A stretch of 31,134 nt of DNA from NCBI RefSeq assembly GCF_000719095.1, contig NZ_JOEH01000054.1, positions 1-31,134 of the forward strand, in the 5' to 3' direction. Positions 23,010 through 30,764 of this stretch are shown piece after piece. The position numbers and the translations under genes were made by a program. Under the pieces are notes generated by a model, which ran no database searches, had not been told where the DNA came from, and saw nothing but the letters and a program-made list of their open reading frames with translations. The DNA is from Streptacidiphilus jeojiense. GTDB taxonomy: Bacteria; Actinomycetota; Actinomycetes; Streptomycetales; Streptomycetaceae. Position 1 is the first letter of the stretch, and every line of letters starts with the position of its first letter.

Positions 23010-24200
23010 ATGGAGCGACCCGCTGATCGGTTTGCGACAGTGTTCGCGGGGCTCTACAGAGCAGCCGGCAGGCGGCGGCGGAAGAGGGACCTGGACCAGA
23101 TCGTGCCGAAGTCCACGCTCAACGACTGGGTACACGGCCGCACACTTCCCCAGCAGAACTCCAGGGCCTTCCGCGAGGTTGTTGGTTACCTCACCGCGCG
23201 AGCCGACATGACGGGGCACCCGGAGTGGGCTGCGCCAAGGCTGTTAGAGCTGCTGGCAGAAGCGCGTCGTGCTAGGGAGGCGTCGTCCAACGGTGGGACA
23301 CGCCTGCCCAGGAAGGTGGCTGAAGCGGCACTCGCTCCGCCCGAGTCAGCCACTGATTCCGCTGCCGAGTCCAGTGGGGTGCGCTGGAGACGGGGCGCGA
23401 GGTGGGTGGTGACGCGCCTAATTTTTCTCCCGATCGGGCTCGTGGGTCTGACCGGCGCCAGCCTTGTGGGCGGCCTTTTGATCAATCTCCGTATGAGTCC
23501 TTCCGTGCAGCCAGATCCAACGGAGGCCATTGCAGCCACTGCGCGCCCGTTCTGGACAATTCCACCAACTGACGGAACGTCATATATCCTTCCGAGGATG
23601 CTATCCGCGGATGAGGCGAGGCAACTGAATGGGATCCGAGGGGACTCTTCTGCTCTCGCTTCCTTTGTGGACAAGATCGGCGGCCACGAGATAGCGCCTG
23701 CCAGCCCGTTCATAGGCAAAGCAAGCACCGCCTATCTCGTGACGCTCATTGGTCAGCATGCGCAGGCTGTGGTCATGAAGAGCATGACTGCTCGGAAGAT
23801 CCGATGCTACCCCGCACCCCCACGGGCAACGATCATCGTCACGCCAAATGCCGGGGCCGCCCTTATCGAGGGCATGCTGTTCGATCTTGACAGGGGTGGT
23901 ACTGCCCTGCGGTTCACTGGCGGAGAAACCAGAGCGGAGAGCCAAAGCTACTTCGACCAGAAGCAGGTTTCGCTTGGAAAATACACCGATCCAGTTACGT
24001 TCCATATCACCGCACTTTCCAATAAAACGTGTGACTGGGTTATAGACGCCGTCTACATCGACGGACGCAGTGTGAAGAGCATGGAAATCATGGGTCCCGA
24101 AGGAAAGCCATTTTCGGTGTACGCTTCCTCCGGTGTCGAGAATGACCAGTGGGACTGGCCAATCGGTGCCTGGTACTGGGAGCACTCTGTGACACAGTGA
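23010..24200 (+). CDS. HTH-transmembrane-ectodomain protein, unknown
   Basis: In this 396-residue protein, residues 1-65 form a helical DNA-binding-like segment: FATVFAGLYRAAGRRRRKRD, IVPKSTLNDWVHGRTLPQQ, REVVGYLTARADM. Residues 133-160 are one membrane helix (VVTRLIFLPIGLVGLTGASL). The remaining 235 residues would lie outside and are beta-rich with two cysteines (RKIRCYPAPP, SNKTCDWVID) that could form a disulfide. The layout suggests a one-component membrane-bound regulator, with an external sensor and an internal HTH. From about 23420 on its codons are clearly less GC-rich than in its neighbours (e.g. AATAAAACG, TATATCCTT), hinting at acquisition. The ATG at 23010 follows a GGAAGGGGG site. 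Confidence 0.75.
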   Translation: MERPADRFATVFAGLYRAAGRRRRKRDLDQIVPKSTLNDWVHGRTLPQQNSRAFREVVGYLTARADMTGHPEWAAPRLLELLAEARRAREASSNGGTRLPRKVAEAALAPPESATDSAAESSGVRWRRGARWVVTRLIFLPIGLVGLTGASLVGGLLINLRMSPSVQPDPTEAIAATARPFWTIPPTDGTSYILPRMLSADEARQLNGIRGDSSALASFVDKIGGHEIAPASPFIGKASTAYLVTLIGQHAQAVVMKSMTARKIRCYPAPPRATIIVTPNAGAALIEGMLFDLDRGGTALRFTGGETRAESQSYFDQKQVSLGKYTDPVTFHITALSNKTCDWVIDAVYIDGRSVKSMEIMGPEGKPFSVYASSGVENDQWDWPIGAWYWEHSVTQ

Positions 24201-24335
24201 GACATCCGAGGGTCCTGCATGCGGCGTAGCATCGGCCCGGCCATGCGCGTTCAAACGGGCAGCCGACTACGGAGTGGAGCCCCCGGTGCACCTATGAGCA
24301 GCAGTCCCTGTGCGCGCACATCCCCCACTGTTGAA

Positions 24336-24379
24336 GGACTGCGGTGCGGTGGGTCGGCGGCTGCTCGGTGCCGCAGTCC
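24336..24379 (+). terminator. Hairpin between convergent genes
   Basis: GGACTGCGG (24336-24344) and CCGCAGTCC (24371-24379) pair perfectly around a 26-nt loop. A second hairpin, CCCCTGA (24398-24404) with TCAGGGG (24413-24419), overlaps the stop of the convergent minus-strand gene. Either could end the 23010 gene transcript. Confidence 0.4.
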
Positions 24380-24412
24380 GGTCGGGCGGGCAGCCGTCCC
24401 CTGATCTTGCCG

Positions 24413-24745
24413 TCAGGGGGGTGACCACTTGTGTATCAGCAGGAGGGTGAGTGCGGCACGGGCTCGGTCGTGAGGGTCGGGAAGTTGCCGGATCAGGCCG
24501 GCGGCCTCTGCGGTCAGCTCGACGTCGGTACGAGCGCGGAGGGCCTGCTGAGTCCGGTCGAAGGCTTCCTGGACCGCGACGCGACGGTGCCGGTAGACCT
24601 CCAGCCCCAGGGCGACTGCGGCGCTGACGAGGGGAAGTAGAGCGAAGTACCAGGTGGGGCCCGCTACGGTGTCAGCGGCGGCGGTAGCAGCCGTGACACC
24701 GAGGGTGGTGGCAACGGTGGCACGGTGCGGGATCGGACGCTGCAT
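24413..24745 (-). CDS. Small predicted membrane protein, unknown
   Basis: This 110-residue protein has hydrophobic segments around residues 10-50 (TVATTLGVTAATAAADTVAG, YFALLPLVSAAVALGLEV), a basic YRHRRVAVQ turn, and a cytoplasmic helical tail (FDRTQQALRARTDVELTAEA, DPHDRARAALTLLLIHKW). The ATG at 24745 is chosen because AGGGG precedes it and the hydrophobic part begins soon after. It is divergent from the tail-anchored HTH protein gene (138 bp apart), which suggests a shared promoter region. It resembles the 18089-18421 gene in length and layout. Confidence 0.6.
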   Translation of the reverse strand: MQRPIPHRATVATTLGVTAATAAADTVAGPTWYFALLPLVSAAVALGLEVYRHRRVAVQEAFDRTQQALRARTDVELTAEAAGLIRQLPDPHDRARAALTLLLIHKWSPP

Positions 24746-24882
24746 GGGAACCCCTGACGTGGCGTGAGTCCCGCCTGGTGCGGGAGCAATTCCAACATCC
24801 CCCTCGCGCAGCCCAGGAGCGAGCGGTTGGATGGTTGAGCGCAGCAACAGGGAGTTGTTCACGAAGAACGCAGGAGTGCCAG

Positions 24883-26679
24883 GTGGGGGAACAGGGCACA
24901 TCACTTGATCCGTCTGATCCGTCACGGCCACGGATGTCTGGATCAACGGGGGCGACGCGCCGGCCTGGTCGCCCGACCAAGCGGCCCGAACAGCTGGGGG
25001 CGCACTGGCATGCGGTGCTCGACCTTCTCGATCTGTGGCTGGCCCAGGCCGGGCTGTCGAAAACGGCTGCGATCAACAGGCTCGGCGACGACGATTTCCC
25101 CCCGGGGCAGGCGCCTCAGCGGCACATGGCCATGAACATGCTCGCCGGTCGGGCGCCGCTGACACGCGAGTTCCTCGAGGCCATCGAGCGGATCTGCTTC
25201 AAGGACTACGACCCGAAGCGCGTCGCCGCCGCAGTGGGTCTGCTGGAGCAGGCCCGCGCCACCGACCGCATTCGGCTGCGACCAGCAGGAACAGAGGCAC
25301 TCGAGAGCGAGTTACTGGGCACGCTTCGGGAGCTGCGAAAGGTCCAGGAGGCGCATGCACGCAGTGAGGAGCAGCGGCGCCTTGCAGTGCAGGTCGCGTT
25401 CTTCGCGGTGCAGGCCCTACAGCGGACCGAAGCGACGGTGGCCAAACTGCGTACGCAGGTGGAGCAGAGCCGCGTGGCGGTGGACGGCAGCGGCAACCCC
25501 GAACTGCAGAAGCAACTGGGCCGCGCAATGACCCAGGTGGAGGAGCTGCGGGCTGCCAAGGAGCTGGCGGAGAAGGAGCGCACGGACGCGGTGCGCGTGG
25601 CCCAGGAAGCGCAGCGCCGGATCGCGGAGCTGGAGGATCAGCTGACCCAGCACGGAACCGACCTGGTCCCCACCGGCCAGGAACCCGCCGACGCGGAACC
25701 GGGGCAGCCGCTGTCCGACGCTTCGGCGATGGATGCGGTCGACCAGTTCCTCGGGGAGGCATTCACCCGCCTTGACCTGGGCCGGGAACTGGTAGACGAG
25801 GCCGCCTACGAGGCCGGGCTTCCTTCCGGTCAGGTACCGCCCGACGCCCGTGTGATCGCCGGTGCCGTGCTGCCCTCCCACCAGACACCCGAACGTTACA
25901 GCGGACAGGGGCTCTCAGGAGTCGACGCTCCAAAGCGGGACCCCGAGCCGGAGCCGTCGAAGACGGCCACCGAGAACAACGCTTCGCCAGCTACCTGGGA
26001 ACTGGCCCAGCTACTGCGGTCCATCCGCGAGCGGGCCGGCGTGGAACGGTGGCCCCTGGATCAACTCAGCCGGGTGGCTTTCCAGGAACCTCCCTACAAC
26101 CCTCAGGAGGAGGCCTGCCGCCAGGTGATCGTCAGACGCTGGATGGCCGGCGAGTACCCGCCCCGGCGCTTCGACGCGCTGGCCCGCCTGCTCTCCGCCC
26201 TGGGAGCGACCAAAGAGGAGCAAGCGAAAATAGAAACGCTCCTCCGCCGTTCGCTCCCGCCCGCGGGCCCCTCCTTCATCGCGATCGGGGAACTGGGCTA
26301 CGGTCGTCAACTACGCATGGGAGTAGTCGCCGTGATCGGGCGGGAGCCGGGCAGCGGGACAATCGTGGACACGGCCGGGGCCACCTACCTCATCACCCAC
26401 ACGCGTGACTTGCCGTTGTCGCCCGGAGGGTGGGTCTTCTTCAACGTACAGACGCCCCCAGGAGGCAGTACCACCGCAGTCAACGTCATGCGCACCTCCG
26501 CCGTTCCTGAGCTGGACGCGCAGACCACGGTATTGATGAGAACAATCCTGGACAACCTTTCCACCAGGCACAACAGCCCCCCACCCCGAAACCTGCGCAG
26601 AGAAATCAAGATCGCCATTCCCCTGGTGGCTCTGCTCCTGGCCATGCTGATAACAGCTGTCATCACCTGGACCTCGTAG
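24883..26679 (+). CDS. Tail-anchored membrane protein with two HTH-like regions and a coiled coil
   Basis: In this 598-residue protein, residues 40-125 (HAVLDLLDLWLAQAGLSKTA, INRLGDDDFPPGQAPQRHMA, TREFLEAIERICFKDYDP) look like an XRE-type HTH module. Residues 130-255 are a long coiled coil rich in E, R, Q and A (ELLGTLRELRKVQEAHARSE, KELAEKERTDAVRVAQEAQR). A flexible acidic linker follows. Residues about 365-455 form a second HTH-like segment (WELAQLLRSIRERAGVERWP, CRQVIVRRWMAGEYPPRRFD, ALARLLSALGATKEEQAKIE), then a small beta region. Residues 577-596 (IAIPLVALLLAMLITAVITW) are a single C-terminal membrane helix. It is thus cytoplasmic but tethered by its tail. The GTG at 24883 has AGGAG 6 nt upstream; the ATG at 24934 is possible. 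Unknown function, perhaps a membrane-held regulator or scaffold. Confidence 0.78.
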   Translation: MGEQGTSLDPSDPSRPRMSGSTGATRRPGRPTKRPEQLGAHWHAVLDLLDLWLAQAGLSKTAAINRLGDDDFPPGQAPQRHMAMNMLAGRAPLTREFLEAIERICFKDYDPKRVAAAVGLLEQARATDRIRLRPAGTEALESELLGTLRELRKVQEAHARSEEQRRLAVQVAFFAVQALQRTEATVAKLRTQVEQSRVAVDGSGNPELQKQLGRAMTQVEELRAAKELAEKERTDAVRVAQEAQRRIAELEDQLTQHGTDLVPTGQEPADAEPGQPLSDASAMDAVDQFLGEAFTRLDLGRELVDEAAYEAGLPSGQVPPDARVIAGAVLPSHQTPERYSGQGLSGVDAPKRDPEPEPSKTATENNASPATWELAQLLRSIRERAGVERWPLDQLSRVAFQEPPYNPQEEACRQVIVRRWMAGEYPPRRFDALARLLSALGATKEEQAKIETLLRRSLPPAGPSFIAIGELGYGRQLRMGVVAVIGREPGSGTIVDTAGATYLITHTRDLPLSPGGWVFFNVQTPPGGSTTAVNVMRTSAVPELDAQTTVLMRTILDNLSTRHNSPPPRNLRREIKIAIPLVALLLAMLITAVITWTS

Positions 26680-26770
26680 GTGGGTAGCGGACGCGGTGGT
26701 GGCGGAGCGCTAGTCCGACGACGTTCACTGCCGAGCCGCGCCGTGCCGCGCTCCGGTCCGGGCCCACCAG

Positions 26771-27100
26771 GAGATCGCGTTGTCCAACTGCCGTCCCTCG
26801 TTCGACGACGTCGGGGCCTGGCCGCAAGCGGCCCAGGCAGATCGCATGATGATGCGTCAGGTGGAACCGTCGGCGCCGCCATAGGAGCCGCGGCCGCCGC
26901 ACCTGCAGGCGTACCTGCGGCTGCTGGACGGCTGGGCGGAGCGCTACCCCACGCCGTCCGGCCCCACACCGGTCCAGTCGCACTCCCCGTTGGGGCCCTG
27001 GGCGGCGGCCGCACCGCCGGACCTGGCTGCCCGGGCGCGCTCCCAAGGGGGGATAGCGGCCGCCGTGCTCTCCTTCAGCCCCGGCTCGCTGCTCTCCGTC
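26771..27100 (+). pseudogene. Degenerate coding segment with in-frame TAG
   Basis: Within a 699-bp gap (26680-27378), one plus frame reads EIALSNCRPSFDDVGAWPQA, AQADRMMMRQVEPSAPP, then TAG at 26882-26884, and continues in the same frame with EPRPPHLQAYLRLLDGWAER and YPTPSGPTPVQSHSPLGPW. The two parts look like one protein interrupted by a nonsense codon. I cannot name a family. Further right the sequence becomes low-complexity in all frames, and nothing else in the gap is supported. Confidence 0.3.
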
Positions 27101-27378
27101 GGCTTCGCCACGGCGGAGACGGACCGGTCTCGGCAGGGTCGGTGGTGTGTCAGCGTCGCCACCGCTGTGACGTCGACCCGGCGACTCGTTGGCCCGAGTA
27201 CGACCACCCCCATGGTCGCCCCCTGGGGGGTGGCGCACCGTGTCCTGACCGAGCGCCGCCCGGGTGACCCGTTCGGGTGCTCGCGCGGTGCCGGACCGCC
27301 TGCCCCACGCGGCCAGCGGTCCGGTGCATCCGGACCCGGACCGCACCGGGAGGCAAGGGAAGGTCTGCCGGACCGGGG

Positions 27379-28206
27379 TCAGTTCTGGTCGCCGTGCTCC
27401 TTCTCGTACCGTTCGAGCGTCCAGTTGTAGACCGCGCGGGCGGCTTCGATCACAGCCCACACCTCCAGGACTGTGCTCGTGGCCTCCGGCAGGTTCGCCA
27501 TGCCGAAGAACGCCGTGGTGAGGAAGCCCGCGACCCGGTACGAGGCGACGAAGTGGGCGCGCTCGCGCCAGCCCGCATTCGGCAGTTGCTCGGCCGCGGC
27601 GATGACCTGAGGGGGGATCTCCTCGGCCGTCTCCGGGGACAGTTCCGGCTGCGGCAGCACGTCCGGCGGGGTGTCCGGCACGGCCGCGACGACGCCTCGG
27701 GCGGTCTGGATGTTCTCCAGGGACAACACGGGGGAGTCGAACTGCTCCTCGGCGAGGTGGTCGTACAGGTCGAGCAGGCCCCGGCGGGTCGTGGCCAGGT
27801 CCAGCGCGGCGAACTGGGAGCCGAACGCGGCCAGCTTGGTCAGGTCTGGCGTGGTCACCGTGGCCAGGAGCTGGGCCTGGTCGGCGAGCAGGCGTTCCAC
27901 CTGCGGCGTCCAGATCCTGGTGAGGGCCCGGCGGGCGTCCTCGGTCGCATCCAGCGCCGCCGTGACGGCTGACGAGTTGAGGATGGAGTCGCGCGTGTCT
28001 AGGCCGGCCTGCAGGAGCTTCTCGTGCGCCGCCGAGGAGGCCGTCTCCTGGAGTTGGGCCAGCTCGGGTCCGTTGGCGACGGCCTTGGCAGCCTCCTGGC
28101 TGATCTGCAGCGCGGACTGGTAGGTGGGCGAGTCGAGGATGCTGGCCATGGCCTGCAGCGTCCTGGCGATCGGAGTGTCATCGCCGGGGTCGAACGTGGA
28201 TGTCAT
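27379..28206 (-). CDS. Unknown helical protein with C-terminal hydrophobic segments
   Basis: This 275-residue protein is almost entirely predicted helix: TLQAMASILDSPTYQSALQI, EAAKAVANGPELAQLQETAS, RALTRIWTPQVERLLADQAQ and similar. Near the C-terminus are moderately hydrophobic helices (AGFLTTAFFGMANL, STVLEVWAVIEAARAVYNWT). It has no catalytic motif. The start is the ATG at 28206, with only a weak ribosome site; 14 residues further upstream another start exists. I recall no named family. It stands alone on the minus strand next to plasmid-type remnants and could belong to that element. Confidence 0.65.
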   Translation of the reverse strand: MTSTFDPGDDTPIARTLQAMASILDSPTYQSALQISQEAAKAVANGPELAQLQETASSAAHEKLLQAGLDTRDSILNSSAVTAALDATEDARRALTRIWTPQVERLLADQAQLLATVTTPDLTKLAAFGSQFAALDLATTRRGLLDLYDHLAEEQFDSPVLSLENIQTARGVVAAVPDTPPDVLPQPELSPETAEEIPPQVIAAAEQLPNAGWRERAHFVASYRVAGFLTTAFFGMANLPEATSTVLEVWAVIEAARAVYNWTLERYEKEHGDQN

Positions 28207-28326
28207 GAGTCCAGACTGCCGTAGTTCAGACCCCGGCCCGCCTTCCATTTAGCGAACTCCCCGGCCAAAGCGGGGCGTTGCTCATCCGATAGTCATCCAG
28301 TCGTATGGGCTGACAAAATCCGTGGG

Positions 28327-28865
28327 CTATCGGACACCCCGGCTCCGCCGGACGGCACGCTGGGCGGCGATTCGGTCGGGCAGCGGTGCCACGGGGAGGT
28401 CGCGTTCGATGGTGTACCGGATGCCGCCGACGAGGGAACCAGGGCCGATGAGGTAGCCGCCGCTGGACCGCCCGGGGCCGCGGACGTCGATGCGCCATCC
28501 CAGCGCTGTCCGGCCGCCGGAGACAGAGGCGATGGTGCGGCCGGGCGTCACCCGGAAGTACAGGTGCGCCCCGCGGCTGGGGGTGGTGACGGTCAGGGTG
28601 CCCGGCCACGGCCGCCCCAGCCGCGCGGCCAGGGTGTTTCCGGCCAGCGCCGGCGACGTCCAGGTCCAGGCCGACGAGGCGGCTGGCCTGGCAGCCGACG
28701 CCGATGCTGTCGCCCCGGGCCCCGCGGACCCGGGCGGGGGGGTTGGTCCAGCAACGCAAGCTTCAGCCGCCGGCGGCGGGACGGCGGCCGCCGGGCGGCA
28801 GCGCGAACACCGCCAGGCCGCGCCGGGCCAGGTCGAGGGCTGGTCGACGTCGGGTCAGCAGACAC
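28327..28865 (-). pseudogene. Bifunctional primase/polymerase (Prim-Pol) domain, multiply frameshifted
   Basis: Pieces of a Prim-Pol N-terminal domain appear in order but in different frames: ALDLARRGLAVFALPPGGRR (helix 1), GDSIGVGCQASRLVGLDLDV (the acidic L-D-L-D metal site), then LYFRVTPGRTIASVSGGRTA, WRIDVRGPGRSSGGYLIGPG and RYTIERDLPVAPLPDRIAAQ. The start may be the GTG at 28865, overlapping the region after the zinc-ribbon gene. At least two frame changes and a TGA are needed to join the parts, so it is a true pseudogene. Such proteins replicate actinomycete integrative elements and phages and are usually longer; here the protein stops soon after the domain. Confidence 0.65.
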
Positions 28866-28869
28866 ACGC

Positions 28870-29208
28870 TTACTCGTGGTCGGCGCCGCAGTCGCGGCAG
28901 TGGAACCGGCTGAACCGGTCGTCGTCGTAGGGGTATCCGCACTCCTCTCAGCCGTAGACGCGGAACCTCTCGACCCAGCACCTCCTCGTCCGGGAACACG
29001 CTGCCGAGAGGGGTGTCGCGGCGCTGTTCCAGGGGGCAACGGCGCCCTTGTAGGTGGTGACGTCCTCGTAGCCCTGGAGGATCTCGCACAGCGGACCGCG
29101 CTCGGCGGCGTTTGGGTGATCCAGCAGCGCGGTGGCGTCGGTGTGCGTCAGGCCGTAGGCGGTCTTGATTGCGGAGAGTTGGTTCTTGCGGGCGAGGCCC
29201 TTCGGCAT
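28870..29208 (-). pseudogene. Small plasmid-type zinc-ribbon protein with an in-frame TGA at a Cys position
   Basis: An ATG with a GGGAGGGG ribosome site leads to MPKGLARKNQLSAIKTAYGL, THTDATALLDHPNAAERG and EILQGYEDVTTYKGAV, typical of small proteins on Streptomyces integrative plasmids. The frame meets TGA at 28948-28950 but continues to TAA at 28870 as EECGYPYDDDRFSRFHCRDC with a GADHE end. The TGA lies where the first Cys of a CxxC would be (x-E-E-C), matching the later CRDC, so the original protein was probably a two-knuckle zinc ribbon of 112 residues. The stretch before the stop (SAACSRTRRCWVERF) also looks off-frame. Readthrough is not expected; a nonsense mutation is likelier. Confidence 0.6.
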
Positions 29209-29469
29209 GGCAGGCCCCTCCCAGGGCTGCGGCGATCCCGTGACCCGCCGCGCAGGAAGGCGCAGACCGGAGAAGAAGGAAGAGGCGCAACTGGGCGGCG
29301 CACCTTCGGCTGCGTCCGGTCACGGGCCGAACGGATACCGGGTCGGCGAGCCGGGCGTATGGCCACCTGACCGCACGTCACACGGTAGCCACCGGTCCGA
29401 CAACCCGGGCCGCACCACCGCGCAGTGCCCGTCACCCCCGCTGCGCCGCCGCGCCAGGAGTGGGGAGTG

Positions 29470-29700
29470 TCAGGCGATCAGGTTGCGCAGCACAGGGATG
29501 CTGCCGCCGAACGCGCCCAGCCCGGCCAGCACCGCGGCGGCGACGACGTGTCCGGCGAGGAAGGCGAGCGCACCGACGATGATGGCGATGAGGGTCGCGG
29601 CCAGGAGGATGATGGCCGTGTGCATCGTCAGGAACGGTGCCTGCGCCGGGGGTTGGGGCGGTGGGGCGGCTGGCGGCGTGGGCGGGGTGGGGGTGGCCAC
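29470..29700 (-). CDS. Small proline-rich membrane protein (Spd-like transfer protein candidate)
   Basis: This 76-residue protein has a proline/alanine-rich N-terminus (ATPTPPTPPAAPPPQPPA) and two membrane helices: HTAIILLAATLIAIIVGALA and HVVAAAVLAGLGAFG, ending SIPVLRNLIA. The GTG at 29700 is chosen because AAAGGGG lies 7 nt upstream. Small membrane proteins of this type (SpdA/SpdD-like) occur with replication and transfer genes in pSAM2-type elements, and it lies upstream of the zinc-ribbon and Prim-Pol remnants on the same strand. The assignment rests on size and context only. Confidence 0.6.
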   Translation of the reverse strand: MATPTPPTPPAAPPPQPPAQAPFLTMHTAIILLAATLIAIIVGALAFLAGHVVAAAVLAGLGAFGGSIPVLRNLIA

Positions 29701-29828
29701 GGTGGTGCCCCTTTCGGGACGGGACTGGGTGGTGATCTGACGCGGTCTCGTACGTGCTGGCGCTGCGGCCATCCCACGGAACTCCCGTGGTGGTGCGTCT
29801 CACAGGCCCCTGGGAAGGATCTTGAAAA

Positions 29829-29870
29829 TAGTCCGTGGGGTAGTCCGTAGGGGCACACCTACAAGGTGTG
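29829..29870 (+). promoter_or_regulatory. Direct and inverted repeats upstream of the second sigma-like gene
   Basis: TAGTCCGT occurs at 29829-29836 and 29841-29848 (12-nt period). CACACCT (29854-29860) and AGGTGTG (29864-29870) form a 7-bp hairpin or operator with a 3-nt centre. The block lies 58-99 nt before the ATG at 29928 and is the obvious place for regulation. Confidence 0.4.
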
Positions 29871-29927
29871 TCACCTTCACCGGAACGGCGAAGTCCGGGA
29901 GCTCGCTGACGAACGGAGGGGGAGGGC

Positions 29928-30764
29928 ATGCAGGGCGACGGCATGCGCGGCGAGCCGGCGCCCTCGCGTGCCGGCGACCTACAACCTTCCGGCGCGGCCG
30001 TTCGAGAGAGCCTCGGCGCCCCAGTACAGGAGACCCGGGAGGGCCTGGACGCGGAGCAGGCGCGGAAGGTCCGGCGGCTGCGGGCGAGCCTGGACCGCAG
30101 GACGGCCGACCTGGGAATGGTGCGACTGCTGGCCGCAGAGGGCTTCGCCGGGCGCCGCTACGAAGTGTTCGAGACCGAGCTGGTGCGCTACGCGGTCGCG
30201 GTGCTGCGCGCGTGGATGTACTCCGGGTCCATCTTCAGGCTGCTGGCCATACGGGGGTTCGGCCTGGCCCCCGACGACGTCGAGCTGGAGGCGCTGCACC
30301 GGGACAGCGACCTGCGGGAGGAGTTAGCGATGATCACCGTGGCGGAGGCCCTGCCGCGCTTTCGCCAGCGGGCCCTGGTCGAGGGCGGCTGGACATTCGA
30401 GGGCGGGGCGAGCATCACCACCTACTTCATGGGAGCGTGTGTCTATGCTTTCCCCAACGAGTTCCGCCGGTGGAGAGCCGACAACCGCCGCCAGGAACGG
30501 GCCGTCGCCAGGCAGCGGAACCTCCCGGTGGAGGTTCACCCCAGCGTGGAGAGCACGGTCCTGGGCGCCGAGCATGTGAAGGATCACCTGGCCGCTGCCA
30601 AGGACGACCGAACCAGGGCGGTAGTGATCCTGACTACGGAGGGGTACTCCCAGGAGGAGATCACTGAATTGTTGGACGAGGTCTCGGCGCGGGCGATCGA
30701 GGGGATCGTGTACCGCTGGCGGCAAAGAGCGCAGCAGAAGGAGGAAGGTGACCGGCGTGGATGA
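29928..30764 (+). CDS. Sigma-factor-like DNA-binding protein, paralogue of the 17-kb gene
   Basis: This 278-residue protein shares its core with the gene at 16971-17888: RYEVFETELVRYAVAVLRAW, MYSGSIFRLLAIRGFG, ELAMITVAEALPRFRQRAL, then GASITTYFMGACVYAFPNEF. The C-terminal KDDRTRAVVILTTEGYSQEE, ITELLDEVSARAIEGIVYRW is region-4-like but with a modified HTH. Residues 1-50 are a disordered head. The ATG at 29928 is preceded by GGAGGGGGAGG, a strong ribosome site. It overlaps or abuts the TIR-like gene that follows, and repeats upstream suggest specific control. I infer a diverged sigma factor or sigma-like regulator controlling itself and the TIR-like gene; this is unproven. Confidence 0.8.
   Translation: MQGDGMRGEPAPSRAGDLQPSGAAVRESLGAPVQETREGLDAEQARKVRRLRASLDRRTADLGMVRLLAAEGFAGRRYEVFETELVRYAVAVLRAWMYSGSIFRLLAIRGFGLAPDDVELEALHRDSDLREELAMITVAEALPRFRQRALVEGGWTFEGGASITTYFMGACVYAFPNEFRRWRADNRRQERAVARQRNLPVEVHPSVESTVLGAEHVKDHLAAAKDDRTRAVVILTTEGYSQEEITELLDEVSARAIEGIVYRWRQRAQQKEEGDRRG

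Noticed and set aside
26663..27460. Minus-strand open frame of about 265 codons in the gap after the tail-anchored protein
   Set aside because: Arg/Gly-rich shadow composition, no ribosome site and no motif; it overlaps better protein-like segments on the plus strand.
28948..28950. Selenocysteine codon
   Set aside because: There is no evident SECIS-like element, and the neighbouring sequence and Prim-Pol gene are visibly decayed, so a nonsense mutation is more likely. Kept as a finding only because of its exact position.
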